From positions 124,001 to 188,000 of the forward strand of contig NZ_PYWI01000001.1 of NCBI RefSeq assembly GCF_003049575.1: a DNA stretch of 64,000 bases, read 5' to 3'. Numbering within the stretch: position 1 is the first letter of the stretch; each line of letters starts with the position of its first letter. This document shows positions 8,419-18,184 of this stretch, piece by piece. Below the pieces are notes generated by a model. It saw only the letters and a list, made by a program, of their open reading frames with translations, had not been told where the DNA came from and searched no databases. This DNA comes from Lysinibacillus parviboronicapiens (GTDB lineage Bacteria > Bacillota > Bacilli > Bacillales_A > Planococcaceae). The position numbers were made by a program, and so were the translations under genes.

Positions 8419-9596
8419 TTAGCATCAAACTCCAATACTAGTTGCTCTTGCGCTTTTTGATTTGTATATTGATTTTCTTCAATAAACTTTTTCATTGTTT
8501 GGAGCCTGCCAGCGTTTTCGATTACACTGGCAATGACTGGATAGAGATCCTCTACATTGCCGCTTGTAATCAAGCCATTTTGGCCATCACTGATTTGTTC
8601 CCTAGCAGCTGCAAAACTCGTGGTAATGACCGGCGTTTCTAATATCAACGCCTCTCCTACCACCATTGGATAGCCCTCATAGGCAGATGTTAAAATGAGT
8701 ACATCACTTTGTCTTATAAAAGGATACGGATTGTGACATTCACCGATAAATTCAACCACATCATCTACGCCTAATTCAAAGGCTAATCTTTTATTTTTTA
8801 GTAAATCTGGCCCGTTACCTAAAATTCTCCAACGAAAATTACTAATGGAAGCTTCCTTTAGTAACTTACATAGATGCAAAATTAACTCGAACCTCTTGGT
8901 GGCATTTTCAATCCTCCCAATAGATAATAAATCCATCGTGCCTTTTTCAAATGCTGTATATTGCCAGGCTAACTCCTTTATTTCTTCAATTGGGAAAAAA
9001 TTATAGATGACTTGAATTTTATTTTTATATTGTGGGAGAAAGTGCATTAAATTTTGCTTACATGCTTCAGACACACAAAACAATCGATCATAATTTTTAT
9101 AGGTTATGACACATACATCATAATTAAAGTTAGCTTTAAGGGGATCCGTATGTATCCACGCGAACTTCCTATTTGCCTTAACAAATTTATCTACAAATAA
9201 ATTAGTGCCTTGATTGAAATAACTATGTGGCACATCATTAAAATAAGAAATCGCAATATCATAAAGTCTATTATTGCTATGTGTTTTTAATAACATTGCA
9301 TATAAATTGTTGGACCCAATCAAGCGAACGACAATCATACAAAAAATACGCAGCATGATATGCCACACATTCTTTCTTTTTTTTACTTCGGCAAAAGGAG
9401 TAGCGATTAGTTGTAACAGCAAGTTTCCAGTATATACATTTACATTAGGGGGAATGTCCTTCATTAATACTCCTTCAGCAAATGTAAAAACTTCTATTTC
9501 ATAGTGCTTATAGAGACTTACTTCTTTAAGCGTATTAATTAAAGCCTTTTGAATACCGCCCATCTGAAAATTTTGTGCCACAAATAATATCTTCAT
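8415..9596 (-). CDS. Family 4 glycosyltransferase
   Basis: About 393 aa with a GT-B fold. The N-terminal MKILFVAQNFQMGGIQKAL loop and the C-terminal LLSIGRIENATKRFELIL plus SAYEGYPMVVGEALILETPV (EX7E-type nucleotide-sugar site, followed by SFAAAREQI) are the GT4 signatures. The ATG at 9596 was chosen because GGGGGG lies just upstream. An in-frame start 17 codons earlier has no ribosome site. The stop overlaps the polymerase start (ATGA). It probably adds one sugar of the exopolysaccharide repeat unit. Donor and acceptor are unknown. Confidence 0.88.
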   Translation of the reverse strand: MKILFVAQNFQMGGIQKALINTLKEVSLYKHYEIEVFTFAEGVLMKDIPPNVNVYTGNLLLQLIATPFAEVKKRKNVWHIMLRIFCMIVVRLIGSNNLYAMLLKTHSNNRLYDIAISYFNDVPHSYFNQGTNLFVDKFVKANRKFAWIHTDPLKANFNYDVCVITYKNYDRLFCVSEACKQNLMHFLPQYKNKIQVIYNFFPIEEIKELAWQYTAFEKGTMDLLSIGRIENATKRFELILHLCKLLKEASISNFRWRILGNGPDLLKNKRLAFELGVDDVVEFIGECHNPYPFIRQSDVLILTSAYEGYPMVVGEALILETPVITTSFAAAREQISDGQNGLITSGNVEDLYPVIASVIENAGRLQTMKKFIEENQYTNQKAQEQLVLEFDAK

Positions 9597-9654
9597 AAGC
9601 CCCCCTAATCCAATATTATTGTCAATTTTCCTATCGCTGTTCCCCATAGACCTT

Positions 9655-10773
9655 TCATAAACTACTGTAAAGGTCCGTTAACCTCTTCTCCATTTGACTC
9701 CAACTATAACGTTCTTCATACAGTTCTTTCATTTTACGCGCAATTTCTGGCCATTCTTGTTTTCGCTTTACCAAGCTGTCAATGGCTTGTTGTAGACTCT
9801 CTCTATTAAAATCAATTAGTTCACCTAGGTTGTTTTCAGCTACGACTTCAGACATACCTGTATTTTTTGCCATTATCAAGGGCTTACCAAGCATTAATGC
9901 CTCATAAAATTTATTTGGCGCAGCATAAAAATGATTAGTAAGTTTAGGATCGTAAATAGCTGTCATAATGTCGCAATTATTTTCTAACGCTAACGTCTTT
10001 TCATAAGGTAACTTACCGTAAAATACGATGTTATCATGCTCTTTGGCCATCTGCGCTAGTTCATCCGCAAATTCTCCAAACCCACCAATATGCAATTCGT
10101 AGTTTGGGGTATCCATCACTACTTCCACTAATTCCCTAATAAGCCTTTCCCTAGCCAGTATGCCTACATAAACTATTTTCACTTTGTCTGCATTCAACTT
10201 TAAGTCATGTTCTAGCTTAACATAAAGCGGGGTATTATAAATAACTTCTAATTTTTTTGGTGATGATTTAGCAATCTGTTCCTTTCGTTTTTCTGTACAA
10301 ATTATTACTGCATCCACGCTGTTCATTAGCATAATATCTATTTTTTCTACGATTTTCCCTAGAGTCTCTGGTCCGTTAAAAGGTGCTGTAACCGAATCGA
10401 ACACATCGTAAATTACCTTTTTATGAAGTAATTTTCCGCATATTGTACCTATTAGTGCCGTATCAAAATCACATGCATGGATAGTATCATACGTATTTTT
10501 ATGTCGAAGCAGCCATTGCAATAGTTTTAGTTGAAATTTCAACAATGGAAAGAAATTTTTTTTAAAACCTCCCCCATATGTAGCCGGCACCCCAAATCTT
10601 GTTATATTAATGGTGTGTGTATGTTCTAGTAACTGCTCGTTCGCTCTATACTTGGCATCTCGATCCCACGCTAAAATTTGTACACGCCAGTTATTGCTCA
10701 CAAGGCTAAGCGCTTCCTTTTCAACCCTTGGATCTGGAGAAACAGGATTACTTCTCATTAAGACCACTCGCAC
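9655..10773 (-). CDS. Glycosyltransferase, GT4-like
   Basis: 372 aa, GT-B organisation. The N-terminal RSNPVSPDPRVEKEALSLV segment is typical of GT4 enzymes of capsule clusters. The central VKIVYVGILARERLIRELV and C-terminal APNKFYEALMLGKPLIMA stretch (with E-x-L-x-GKP in place of the EX7E glutamates) form the nucleotide-sugar site. The start is GTG at 10773 with AAGGGG upstream, spaced a little long. It is the first glycosyltransferase after the regulatory genes, so it could act early in repeat-unit assembly, but no initiating polyprenyl-phosphate glycosyltransferase (WbaP/WecA type) is visible in this cluster. Confidence 0.85.
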   Translation of the reverse strand: MRVVLMRSNPVSPDPRVEKEALSLVSNNWRVQILAWDRDAKYRANEQLLEHTHTINITRFGVPATYGGGFKKNFFPLLKFQLKLLQWLLRHKNTYDTIHACDFDTALIGTICGKLLHKKVIYDVFDSVTAPFNGPETLGKIVEKIDIMLMNSVDAVIICTEKRKEQIAKSSPKKLEVIYNTPLYVKLEHDLKLNADKVKIVYVGILARERLIRELVEVVMDTPNYELHIGGFGEFADELAQMAKEHDNIVFYGKLPYEKTLALENNCDIMTAIYDPKLTNHFYAAPNKFYEALMLGKPLIMAKNTGMSEVVAENNLGELIDFNRESLQQAIDSLVKRKQEWPEIARKMKELYEERYSWSQMEKRLTDLYSSL

Positions 10774-10867
10774 CTATACAATCCCCTTACATGTTTAGTT
10801 ACCTCTCTAACAAGTTCGTTTTTTTGATAAGTTTGTCTATCCTAATATCCGTACGAACTTTCTTCCT

Positions 10868-11635
10868 TCAAAAAAACTTCCACCATTTTTTTGTGAAAGT
10901 AGTATCTTCTGGCTCATAACATAGCAATGGCTCGTTGTTGATGATTCTTGCATTATTTTCAAGGAAACAATCTACTGCATCGAATTCTTTGTGTTTTTCT
11001 AGAAATCTAAGCCCCTTGTCAAATAATAAGGGACGTGTTTTTAAGTTATGCACATCCGAACCATAACTATGAACAAGGTTCGAACGTACCAATTTCAAAG
11101 AAAGTTTTTGAATGGTCTTCCCAAACAAACCCGCTAAGCTTCCAGCGGTTATTTGGGCGAGTGCACCCTCGCGTATAAGTTGCTCTAAATGACCTGGATT
11201 TTGCGCAATAACACTATTTCGCTCTGGATGAGCAATGATGGGCGTGATACCTGCTGTTAATAAACCGTAGATGATATCTTTTGTATACTTCGGTATGTAA
11301 TTAGACGGAAGCTCTAAAAGTAAATAACTTGAATGCGCTAATGTATGCAGTTGCTTTTTTTCACAAAGCTCTAAAATATTTCCTGACAAACGTACCTCAT
11401 GGCCTGGGTAAAGTGTTAATGGCAAATTATACTTATCGACTTCGTGCTGTAATTGTTTTATCTGTTCCTTCACCACCTCAAAACTGACATTATATAATGG
11501 ATGTAAAACATGTGAGGTTGAAATCATCCCTGTAATCCCCTGTGCAACAGCTTGTTCACATATACTAAGTGTTTCTTCCAAATTATTTGGCCCATCATCA
11601 ACATTAAATAGAATATGACTGTGCATATCAATCAC
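10868..11635 (-). CDS. Manganese-dependent protein-tyrosine phosphatase, CpsB/YwqE type
   Basis: 255 aa PHP-fold phosphatase. The N-terminal MIDMHSHILFNVDDGP gives the HxH metal site and the DDGP loop. Further conserved points are LYPGHEVR, PIIAHPERN and YGSDVHN, all metal-ligand motifs of the CpsB/CapC family. Known role: dephosphorylates the C-terminal tyrosine cluster of the partner BY-kinase and so controls capsule chain length and export. It sits directly after the kinase gene, with 30 nt between them. Likely cytoplasmic. A 94-bp spacer with no strong hairpin separates it from the glycosyltransferase genes. Confidence 0.93.
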   Translation of the reverse strand: MIDMHSHILFNVDDGPNNLEETLSICEQAVAQGITGMISTSHVLHPLYNVSFEVVKEQIKQLQHEVDKYNLPLTLYPGHEVRLSGNILELCEKKQLHTLAHSSYLLLELPSNYIPKYTKDIIYGLLTAGITPIIAHPERNSVIAQNPGHLEQLIREGALAQITAGSLAGLFGKTIQKLSLKLVRSNLVHSYGSDVHNLKTRPLLFDKGLRFLEKHKEFDAVDCFLENNARIINNEPLLCYEPEDTTFTKKWWKFF

Positions 11636-11665
11636 TGTGTTTCACTTCCTATCTACCCCCTAGAG

Positions 11666-12376
11666 CTACCTATAATATTCTTCGTAGTATTGGCTACGCG
11701 GCAATTTATAGTTATTTAAAACGACTCCTAAAATAGTCGCTTTTGAAGATTCAAGGCTCGCCTTTGCTTTGATAACGCTAGAATTTTCCACCGCACCACT
11801 ATTCACAATCAACAGTGTGCCATCACATTTATTAGATAAAATTTGGGCATCCGTCACTGATAAAATCGGTGGTGCATCGAAAATTATGATATCAAACTCC
11901 TTTTTTAACTCTTCCATTACACTATCCAATGTTTTAGAAGCAAGTAACTCAGCCGGGTTCGGTGGTATTGGTCCACTCGTCAAAACAAAAAGATTAGGAA
12001 TATCTGTACGATTGACGACTTCTAACATCGTCAATTGCCTTGTTAGTAAATTAGAAAGACCTCTAGCATTTTGCAATAAAAACGTATAATGCATAGTTGG
12101 TTTACGTAAATCTGCATCCACAATGACTATCTTTTTCCCTTCCTGCGCAAACACCACGCCTATATTAGCAACATTTGTTGACTTTCCTTCACCGGGTGTC
12201 GCAGAGGTCACTAAAATGGTTTTTATCTCTTTATCAGGCATTGAAAAAGTAATATTTGTGCGGATTGTTCGAAATTGTTCAGAGACAACCGAATTACTAT
12301 TTGCAACTGTTACAAGCTTTCGAGCCATTTTTATACGCTTTTTCTTTTTCTTTTTCGCTTTTTTTTGTTGATACAA
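11666..12376 (-). CDS. Bacterial tyrosine kinase, CpsD/YwqD type
   Basis: P-loop BY-kinase of about 236 aa. Walker A SATPGEGKST, Walker A' VIVDADLRKP and Walker B IIIFDAPP are present. The C-terminus ends in a tyrosine cluster (YYEEYYR), the autophosphorylation site. Start choice: a TTG at 12376 lies 7 nt after AGGAGG and one base after the cpsC-like stop (TAG). An ATG at 12412 would overlap cpsC by 35 nt and lacks a ribosome site. The TTG start gives a very lysine-rich N-terminus. Known: it works with the Wzz-type activator upstream and the phosphatase downstream to control polymer length and can phosphorylate other proteins. Confidence 0.92.
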   Translation of the reverse strand: MYQQKKAKKKKKKRIKMARKLVTVANSNSVVSEQFRTIRTNITFSMPDKEIKTILVTSATPGEGKSTNVANIGVVFAQEGKKIVIVDADLRKPTMHYTFLLQNARGLSNLLTRQLTMLEVVNRTDIPNLFVLTSGPIPPNPAELLASKTLDSVMEELKKEFDIIIFDAPPILSVTDAQILSNKCDGTLLIVNSGAVENSSVIKAKASLESSKATILGVVLNNYKLPRSQYYEEYYR

Positions 12377-12377
12377 G

Positions 12378-13082
12378 CTACTCCCTCCTCGTCCTTCGAT
12401 TATTGCCATCACTAATATGACTAATCAGTCCAATAATCGGTAGCCCGATTATTTCTTCAATATCTTGCTCTGTCTTTATCGTCGTATCCAGGCTCGCTAC
12501 TACGATTGCAAAACCAGCACTCAAGATGAAGCCGATTAATGAAGCCGCCACAATATAGAGGGTTTTGTTTGGTGCAACTGGCTCAGGCTCTTCATCTAAC
12601 TTTGCTACGGACAAAATATTAACATTATCGACTGTCATTAAAACTTGAATTTCCTCTTGAAAAACCTCTGCTACCGTATTAGCAATGTCGACAGCTAGGT
12701 CCGCCTGCTTATCTTCGACGTTAATATTCACGACTTGAGAGTTATTGGCACTGGTTACAGTAATTTGTTCCATTAATATTTCCGGCGACACATTCAAATC
12801 TAACTGATTGATGACTTTAGATAAAATAGCTGGACTTTTAATGATGATATTATACGTATTAATTAATCGTAAATCTGTCTCAACCTGTTGTACCCCTATA
12901 TAGGGTTGGTCTATATTTTTTTGATTCACTAAAAGTTGTGTCTCTGCTTCATATATGGGCTGTAATATAAAATAACTAATAAAGGCTGTAACTAATGCCA
13001 CAAAGAGCGTAAAGCTCATGATAAAAAGCACTTGTTTTCGTACTATTTTCATTACCTCTTGTAATGTAATGGTCTCTTTCAC
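12378..13082 (-). CDS. Polysaccharide co-polymerase, Wzz/CpsC/YwqC type
   Basis: About 234 aa with two membrane segments: FIMSFTLFVALVTAFISYFI near the N-terminus and IVAASLIGFILSAGFAIVVA near residue 180. These flank an extracytoplasmic Wzz domain that begins QPIYEAETQLLVNQKN and carries the family's PxxP-like PVAPNKTLY before the second segment. Known role: sets chain length and activates the BY-kinase through its cytoplasmic tail. A GTG at 13082 with AAGGGG upstream fits better than the GTG three codons earlier. It is the first gene of the exopolysaccharide operon. The 200 bp before it must hold the promoter, but no clear -35/-10 was found. Confidence 0.92.
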   Translation of the reverse strand: MKETITLQEVMKIVRKQVLFIMSFTLFVALVTAFISYFILQPIYEAETQLLVNQKNIDQPYIGVQQVETDLRLINTYNIIIKSPAILSKVINQLDLNVSPEILMEQITVTSANNSQVVNINVEDKQADLAVDIANTVAEVFQEEIQVLMTVDNVNILSVAKLDEEPEPVAPNKTLYIVAASLIGFILSAGFAIVVASLDTTIKTEQDIEEIIGLPIIGLISHISDGNNRRTRRE

Positions 13083-13294
13083 GTCCTTCACCCCTTGTCA
13101 CAACATATGCCAGATAGACTATGTCACACTACAAAACTACTGTATGATTCTAAAATTTTATTAGGGTCGTTCAGCTAAGCTTTTATTTGCCAGTATATTG
13201 TTGCCGGCTTTTATTTATTCGAAGAATGGACACCTAGACTTTTGACAATTTAGTTGATGGTTTCTGTTATCTACTATGTACTGTTTACACACAA

Positions 13295-13330
13295 AGAGGC
13301 TTCCCTTGACCTAAGTCAAGAGAAGCCTCT
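13295..13330 (-). terminator. rny terminator hairpin
   Basis: AGAGGCTTC and GAAGCCTCT arms, extended by CTTGAC/GTCAAG around a CTAA loop, form a long stem 10 nt after the rny stop. The following minus-strand U-tract (TTTGTGTG) is weak. Confidence 0.7.
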
Positions 13331-13339
13331 AATTATTTA

Positions 13340-14899
13340 TTATTTCGCATACTCCACAGCTCGTGTTTCACGAATCACTGTTACTTTAATATGTCCTGGA
13401 TAATCAAGCTCGTCCTCAATTCGTTTACGAATATCGCGTGCTAGACGGTGTGACGCTAAATCGTCTATTTTTTCAGGTTGTACGATAATACGAATTTCAC
13501 GACCTGCTTGGATAGCAAATGATTTTTCGACACCATCATAACTTTCCGAAATCTCTTCTAATTTTTCAAGTCTGCGGATATAGTTTTCAAGTGTCTCGCT
13601 ACGAGCACCTGGGCGCGCCGCTGATAGTGCGTCAGCTGCAGCCACTAATACTGCAATAACAGAAGTTGCTTCTGTATCACCATGGTGAGAAGCGATACTG
13701 TTAATAACGACCGGATGTTCTTTGTATTTTTTGGCAAGCTCTACACCTATTTCGACGTGGCTGCCCTCTACTTCATGGTCAATCGCCTTACCAATATCAT
13801 GTAATAAGCCTGCGCGACGAGCCAGTGCTACATCTTCACCAAGTTCAGCTGCAAGTAAACCAGCTAAATGTGCAACTTCTACTGAATGTTTTAGCACGTT
13901 TTGACCATAGCTTGTACGGTACTTCATGCGCCCTAAAATCTTCATTAAGTCTGGATGTAGATTATGAATGCCAATTTCAAATGTCGTTTGTTCCCCTGTT
14001 TCGCGGATTTGTTCATCCACCTCACGACGAGATTTTTCAACCATTTCTTCGATACGTGCAGGGTGTATACGCCCATCTTGTACTAGTTTTTCTAGTGCAA
14101 GTCGAGCCGTTTCACGACGAATTGGATCAAAACCAGATAAAATAACCGCTTCTGGTGTATCATCGATGATTAAATCTATGCCTGTCAACGTTTCTAGCGT
14201 ACGGATATTACGGCCTTCGCGACCGATAATACGCCCTTTCATTTCATCATTTGGCAAAGTCACAACAGAGACTGTTGTTTCTGCTACGTGGTCAGCTGCA
14301 AAACGCTGCAGTGCCAGTGATAAAATCTCACGTGCTTTTTTATCAGATTCTTCTTTTGCACGCGTTTCAGATTCTTTCGTCATCACAGCAATATCAGTTG
14401 CGAGCTCTTTTTCTACCTCACCTAAGATGACAGCTTTTGCCTCATCTCTTGTTAATGCAGATATACGCTCTAACTCTGTTTTTTGCGCGACAACGAGCTC
14501 GTCCACTTTGCTTTCCATCTGTTCAATATGCTGTTGTCTTTCGGCAAGAGCTTGTTCTTTACGCTCTAAGCCAGCTTCTCTCTTATTCAGAGCATCATCC
14601 TTGCGATCAAGATTCTCTTCTCTTTGCAATAAACGGTTCTCTTGTTTTTGAAGTTCTAAACGACGATCACGAATGTCATTTTCGGCTTCAGTGCGAAATT
14701 TGTGAGTTTCATCTTTGGCTTCAAGTAGTGCTTCTTTCTTTAATGCCTCCGCTTCTCGTTTTCCTTCTTCAACGATTGTTTCAGCAACATGTTTAGCACC
14801 AGTGATTTTTGAGTCATTCACTTTTTTCATGTAGATATAGCTAACAGCGGCACCAACGATGAGTCCAAGCAAAGCGGAGATGATAGTAATTCCATCCAT
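13340..14899 (-). CDS. rny: Ribonuclease Y
   Basis: 519 aa, family length 520. An N-terminal membrane anchor (about 4-22, [18 protein letters not shown]), a long charged coiled coil (about 30-200), a KH domain with [15 protein letters not shown], then an HD domain with [14 protein letters not shown] (catalytic His-Asp near 367-368) and a C-terminal region. Known: membrane-bound endoribonuclease that starts mRNA decay, part of the degradosome-like network with RNase J and PNPase, both encoded in this window. The start ATG has GAGGAGG upstream. It has its own long leader containing a structured repeat (14958-15274). In B. subtilis ymdB follows immediately. Here the exopolysaccharide locus intervenes. 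Confidence 0.97.
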   Translation of the reverse strand: MDGITIISALLGLIVGAAVSYIYMKKVNDSKITGAKHVAETIVEEGKREAEALKKEALLEAKDETHKFRTEAENDIRDRRLELQKQENRLLQREENLDRKDDALNKREAGLERKEQALAERQQHIEQMESKVDELVVAQKTELERISALTRDEAKAVILGEVEKELATDIAVMTKESETRAKEESDKKAREILSLALQRFAADHVAETTVSVVTLPNDEMKGRIIGREGRNIRTLETLTGIDLIIDDTPEAVILSGFDPIRRETARLALEKLVQDGRIHPARIEEMVEKSRREVDEQIRETGEQTTFEIGIHNLHPDLMKILGRMKYRTSYGQNVLKHSVEVAHLAGLLAAELGEDVALARRAGLLHDIGKAIDHEVEGSHVEIGVELAKKYKEHPVVINSIASHHGDTEATSVIAVLVAAADALSAARPGARSETLENYIRRLEKLEEISESYDGVEKSFAIQAGREIRIIVQPEKIDDLASHRLARDIRKRIEDELDYPGHIKVTVIRETRAVEYAK

Positions 14900-15678
14900 A
14901 TGAACACCTCCTCTTGCTATTTGGGTAATACAGTTTCAAGTCGGCGCATACATCCATTTCGCCTTGGCTTAATTGCGTCCAGATTTTGAATTGTGCTCAG
15001 GTGGTCTGCACGATGCAGATCAGTTAGTCGTTTTCGCAGGATGCGAAGATTTTAGACTAACATCCTTATATTCATTCTTTTCAAAATCCGTGACATCCGC
15101 CGGAGGCTTTGGGCCAACATAATGTTGGTCACTCAGTCGTTGCCACAGGACGTGGCGTTCTTAGACTGAGTTCCTCTATTTCAGTAGGTGTTTGAACCCA
15201 CTAAAAGGAACCACAACCGCATTCATCTCACCACCTTCTGAGGTGGGAGTCTTACGCTGAATGATGATAAAATGTACTGCCTATTTCAAAGTCATAATTC
15301 AGAAATTATACATATTTAATTGTATATCTAGCTTTTAGCTCTGTCAAGGATAGACGGTCACCTGTTCGCCCCGAACAAGAAAAAAAGTAAGCGATATCCA
15401 TTAAGAGGATTTATTACCTGATACTTTTGTGCTAGTGCTGCATCTAGTTATTATTTAATAAAATGGATTTACAGTTCAAAGGTTTCAATTTTCTATGTCC
15501 AAATGGCGTGTCATGAAACGTAACCACTTTATGCTAGTCATTAAACTTACTTTTATGACAAGGTAAAGAGCGAATAACCAAAAAAATATTGCAAATTTCT
15601 ACATATAATGACATATACATGAACTGTTAAGCAAAAAAAACATCGTTCTCACTCTGTCGAGCAAGAACGATGTTTTTT
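14900..15678. other. 779-bp gene-free interval between recA and rny
   Basis: Contains the recA terminator near 15640-15673, the structured intergenic repeat copy at 14958-15274 and about 360 bp of AT-rich sequence (15275-15632) with no gene, presumably including the rny promoter. In B. subtilis a gene (pbpX) lies between recA and rny. None is seen here. Confidence 0.6.
14958..15274 (+). repeat. Structured intergenic repeat, copy C
   Basis: Begins TTCGCCTTGGCTTAATTGCG and ends near CTCACCACCTTCTGAGGTGG and GCTGAATGATGATAAA. Shares TCCGTGACATCCGCCGGAGG with the copies at 57342 and 62084 and its left third with the copy at 28105. Contains several nested hairpins, including two similar modules at about 15025-15060 and 15130-15165 (outer arms TTAGTC/GACTAA and CAGTC/GACTG around a loop with AGGA). 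It ends 58 nt before the rny start codon. Confidence 0.65.
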
Positions 15679-15680
15679 TT
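15633..15680 (-). terminator. recA rho-independent terminator
   Basis: ACATCGTTCT (15640-15649) and AGAACGATGT (15664-15673) pair perfectly. Both sides carry runs of eight A or T. The recA stop codon overlaps the start of the structure. Confidence 0.92.
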
Positions 15681-16746
15681 ATTTTTCGTCTTCAAGAAGA
15701 AGCATTAATTCTTCATCTATTTCCTCGTCTTCATCATGTGCCGCAATTGTATATGCGGATGAAGCAATACCGTAGGAAGCACGGATTTTATTGGCAATAT
15801 CGTCTAAGACAGCAGGGTTTTCCTTCAAGTATTGTTTTGCATTTTCTCGGCCTTGTCCTAGACGCTCATCACCGTAGGCATACCAAGAGCCGCTTTTTTG
15901 CACGATATCTAACTCAACACCTAAATCGACTGTTTCGCCCTCTTTAGAAATCCCTTCACCATACATAATATCAACTTCCGCTGTACGGAATGGTGGAGCT
16001 ACTTTGTTTTTCACAATTTTAATTTTCGTACGGTTACCCATAATGTCATTGCCTTGTTTAATAGCTTCTGCACGACGTACTTCTAAACGCACAGAGCTAT
16101 AGAATTTAAGCGCACGTCCACCAGGTGTTGTTTCTGGATTCCCGAACATGACACCGATTTTTTCACGAATTTGGTTAATGAAAATGGCAATCGTTTTTGA
16201 TTTGTTGATTGCACCAGAAAGCTTACGTAAAGCTTGAGACATTAAACGCGCTTGTAAACCAACGTGCGAATCACCCATATCTCCTTCGATTTCTGCTTTC
16301 GGAACTAATGCTGCTACTGAGTCAATAACAATGATATCGATAGCACCACTGCGCACTAATGCTTCTGCAATTTCAAGCGCTTGTTCTCCTGTATCTGGTT
16401 GCGATAATAATAACTCATCAATGTTAACGCCTAATTTTTGTGCATAGATTGGATCTAATGCATGCTCAGCATCGATAAATGCCGCTTGCCCACCCGTTGC
16501 TTGTACTTCTGCAATGGCATGTAAGGCAACTGTTGTTTTACCTGATGATTCCGGACCATATACTTCAACAATACGGCCACGAGGATAACCACCGACACCT
16601 AATGCCGCATCAAGTGCTAGCGAACCACTTGAAGATGTTGCAATTTCTAAATCTGTTTTTTCACCAAGCTTCATGATAGAACCTTTCCCAAAATTCTTTT
16701 CAATTTGCTTTAAAGCCTGTTCTAAGGCCGCTTTACGATCACTCAT
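15679..16746 (-). CDS. recA: Recombinase RecA
   Basis: 355 aa counting from [10 protein letters not shown]. The ATG at 16746 follows AAGGAGG by 7 nt. The longer frame from 16773 would run through the ribosome site and is rejected. Walker [10 protein letters not shown] (64-72), Walker [11 protein letters not shown], loop L1/L2 sequences ending [22 protein letters not shown], and an acidic C-terminal tail ([18 protein letters not shown]). Known: ATP-dependent strand exchange, homologous recombination and LexA co-protease activity. A LexA box and promoter lie directly upstream, so SOS autoregulation is expected. Confidence 0.98.
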   Translation of the reverse strand: MSDRKAALEQALKQIEKNFGKGSIMKLGEKTDLEIATSSSGSLALDAALGVGGYPRGRIVEVYGPESSGKTTVALHAIAEVQATGGQAAFIDAEHALDPIYAQKLGVNIDELLLSQPDTGEQALEIAEALVRSGAIDIIVIDSVAALVPKAEIEGDMGDSHVGLQARLMSQALRKLSGAINKSKTIAIFINQIREKIGVMFGNPETTPGGRALKFYSSVRLEVRRAEAIKQGNDIMGNRTKIKIVKNKVAPPFRTAEVDIMYGEGISKEGETVDLGVELDIVQKSGSWYAYGDERLGQGRENAKQYLKENPAVLDDIANKIRASYGIASSAYTIAAHDEDEEIDEELMLLLEDEK

Positions 16747-16790
16747 TGTTTTTCCTCCTTCGAAACTGTTCACTGTTTTTGTCTATCTCT

Positions 16791-16819
16791 ACTATACTTG
16801 TTTTTGAGAAAACACGCAA
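16791..16819 (-). promoter_or_regulatory. recA sigma-A promoter
   Basis: On the minus strand -35 TTGCGT (16814-16819), a 17-bp spacer and -10 TATAGT (16791-16796). The -10 is 45 bp before the recA start codon. Confidence 0.65.
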
Positions 16820-16827
16820 GAAAAAAG

Positions 16828-16841
16828 CGAACATTTATTCG
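16828..16841. promoter_or_regulatory. LexA (SOS) box upstream of recA
   Basis: CGAACATTTATTCG differs by one base from the Gram-positive SOS box symmetry CGAAC-N4-GTTCG. It lies 8 bp upstream of the proposed -35 of recA. Confidence 0.75.
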
Positions 16842-16858
16842 ATTTTTCTCCAAAATAA

Positions 16859-16889
16859 AAATTTGGGTAAGTTTTCTCCACCCAAATTT
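16859..16889 (-). terminator. cinA terminator
   Basis: AAATTTGGGT and ACCCAAATTT pair perfectly. The minus strand continues TTATTTTGG. It is located 19 nt after the cinA stop and upstream of the recA promoter, so recA is transcribed separately. Confidence 0.8.
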
Positions 16890-16907
16890 CTATTTTCACG
16901 TTCTATT

Positions 16908-18167
16908 TTAATAACGTTTCATAAAGCCTCGTTCTTCCAATTGTTGCATTAAGTAATGACATGTAAACTTTACAGCACGCAAACGATTCGTGTTGCGCAT
17001 ACCCGATAAATGAAGTAAATATGTTATCGGCTCTTCATCCCCAATAGCAATGCCAATCCAAACCGTTCCTACTGGTTGGTGGTCATGTGCTGTAGGGCCA
17101 GCAGCACCAGTCAGGCCGATGCCAATATCTGTACCGAACTTTTCACGTACAGCACTAGCCATTGCCCCAGCGCATTCACTACTTACAATGCCATGTGAAT
17201 CTAATATTTCTTGTGAGATACCAAGTTGCTTTACCTTCGCCTGTTCTGTATATGTGACAACACCACCAATGAGCGCTGTACCTACTCCTGGAATCTCAGC
17301 CAGTTCTGACTGAAATAAACCGGCTGTTAAGCTTTCAGCCGCTGAAATTGTTAATTGATTATCTAACAGCATTTCTACCGTTTTAGAGGCAAGTGAATCA
17401 TCATCAATACCATATTGATAGTCTCCAACAATTGCCTGAATTTCAGCCACTTTCGCTGCAATCAATTGTCGGGCTTCCCCCTCAGTCTCTGCCTTCGCCG
17501 TTACACGCAATGTGACTTCACCGTCAGATGCAAGCGGGGCAACTGTTGGATTTGTCTGTGTATCTAGAATATCTTGCACACATACCTCTAGCTCTGCTTC
17601 TCCAATACCATAAAAGCGCATCACATGAGACACAATCACGCCACCATCATTGAGCATCGCACCAAGCTTTGGCTTTGCTTCAAATTGGAACATGGGTTCC
17701 AGCTCTTTAGGAGGACCAGGAAGTAGAATGTACGTACGTCCATCCTTCGTCAGTATCATGCCAGGGGCCATACCATGATGGTTTGCTAGCACTTCACTAC
17801 CGGTTAATACCAGTGCCTGTTTACGGTTATTTTCCGTCATTGGCCGCCCTCGTTTTGCAAAAAACTGTTCGATATAGGTAAGAGCTACTTCATCAAATGC
17901 TAAATCGATACCTAAATGACGCGCGATTGTTTCCTTTGTTAAATCATCCTTCGTAGGACCAAGGCCGCCTGAGAAAATAATTAAATCTGCACGAGATTCT
18001 GCTACCGCGATTGCCTCTTCTAATCTTGTTGAATTGTCTCCAACAACAGTGTGATAAAACACGTTAATCCCTAGCTCCGATAACTGGCTTGAGATAAACT
18101 GCGCATTTGTATTTGTGATTTGTCCAAGCAATAACTCTGAGCCAACTGCAAGAATTTCTGCGTTCAT
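16908..18167 (-). CDS. cinA: Competence/damage-inducible protein CinA
   Basis: 419 aa, usual family length. N-terminal molybdopterin-binding-like (COG1058) domain starting MNAEILAVGSELLLGQI with the FSGGLGPTKDD motif, and a C-terminal CinA domain (about 260-415) with SAAESLTAGLFQSELAEIPG, VSSECAGAMASAVRE and GLTGAAGP. Known: the C-terminal domain of this family deamidates NMN and the N-terminal one has ADP-ribose pyrophosphatase activity in some bacteria. In B. subtilis and streptococci cinA is next to recA and competence-induced. Here it is separated from recA by a terminator. Confidence 0.95.
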   Translation of the reverse strand: MNAEILAVGSELLLGQITNTNAQFISSQLSELGINVFYHTVVGDNSTRLEEAIAVAESRADLIIFSGGLGPTKDDLTKETIARHLGIDLAFDEVALTYIEQFFAKRGRPMTENNRKQALVLTGSEVLANHHGMAPGMILTKDGRTYILLPGPPKELEPMFQFEAKPKLGAMLNDGGVIVSHVMRFYGIGEAELEVCVQDILDTQTNPTVAPLASDGEVTLRVTAKAETEGEARQLIAAKVAEIQAIVGDYQYGIDDDSLASKTVEMLLDNQLTISAAESLTAGLFQSELAEIPGVGTALIGGVVTYTEQAKVKQLGISQEILDSHGIVSSECAGAMASAVREKFGTDIGIGLTGAAGPTAHDHQPVGTVWIGIAIGDEEPITYLLHLSGMRNTNRLRAVKFTCHYLMQQLEERGFMKRY

Positions 18168-18184
18168 GATTCACAAGACCTTTC

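Noticed and set aside
13968..14651. 227-codon plus-strand frame
   Set aside because: Antisense of rny. Serine/arginine-rich composition typical of a shadow frame.
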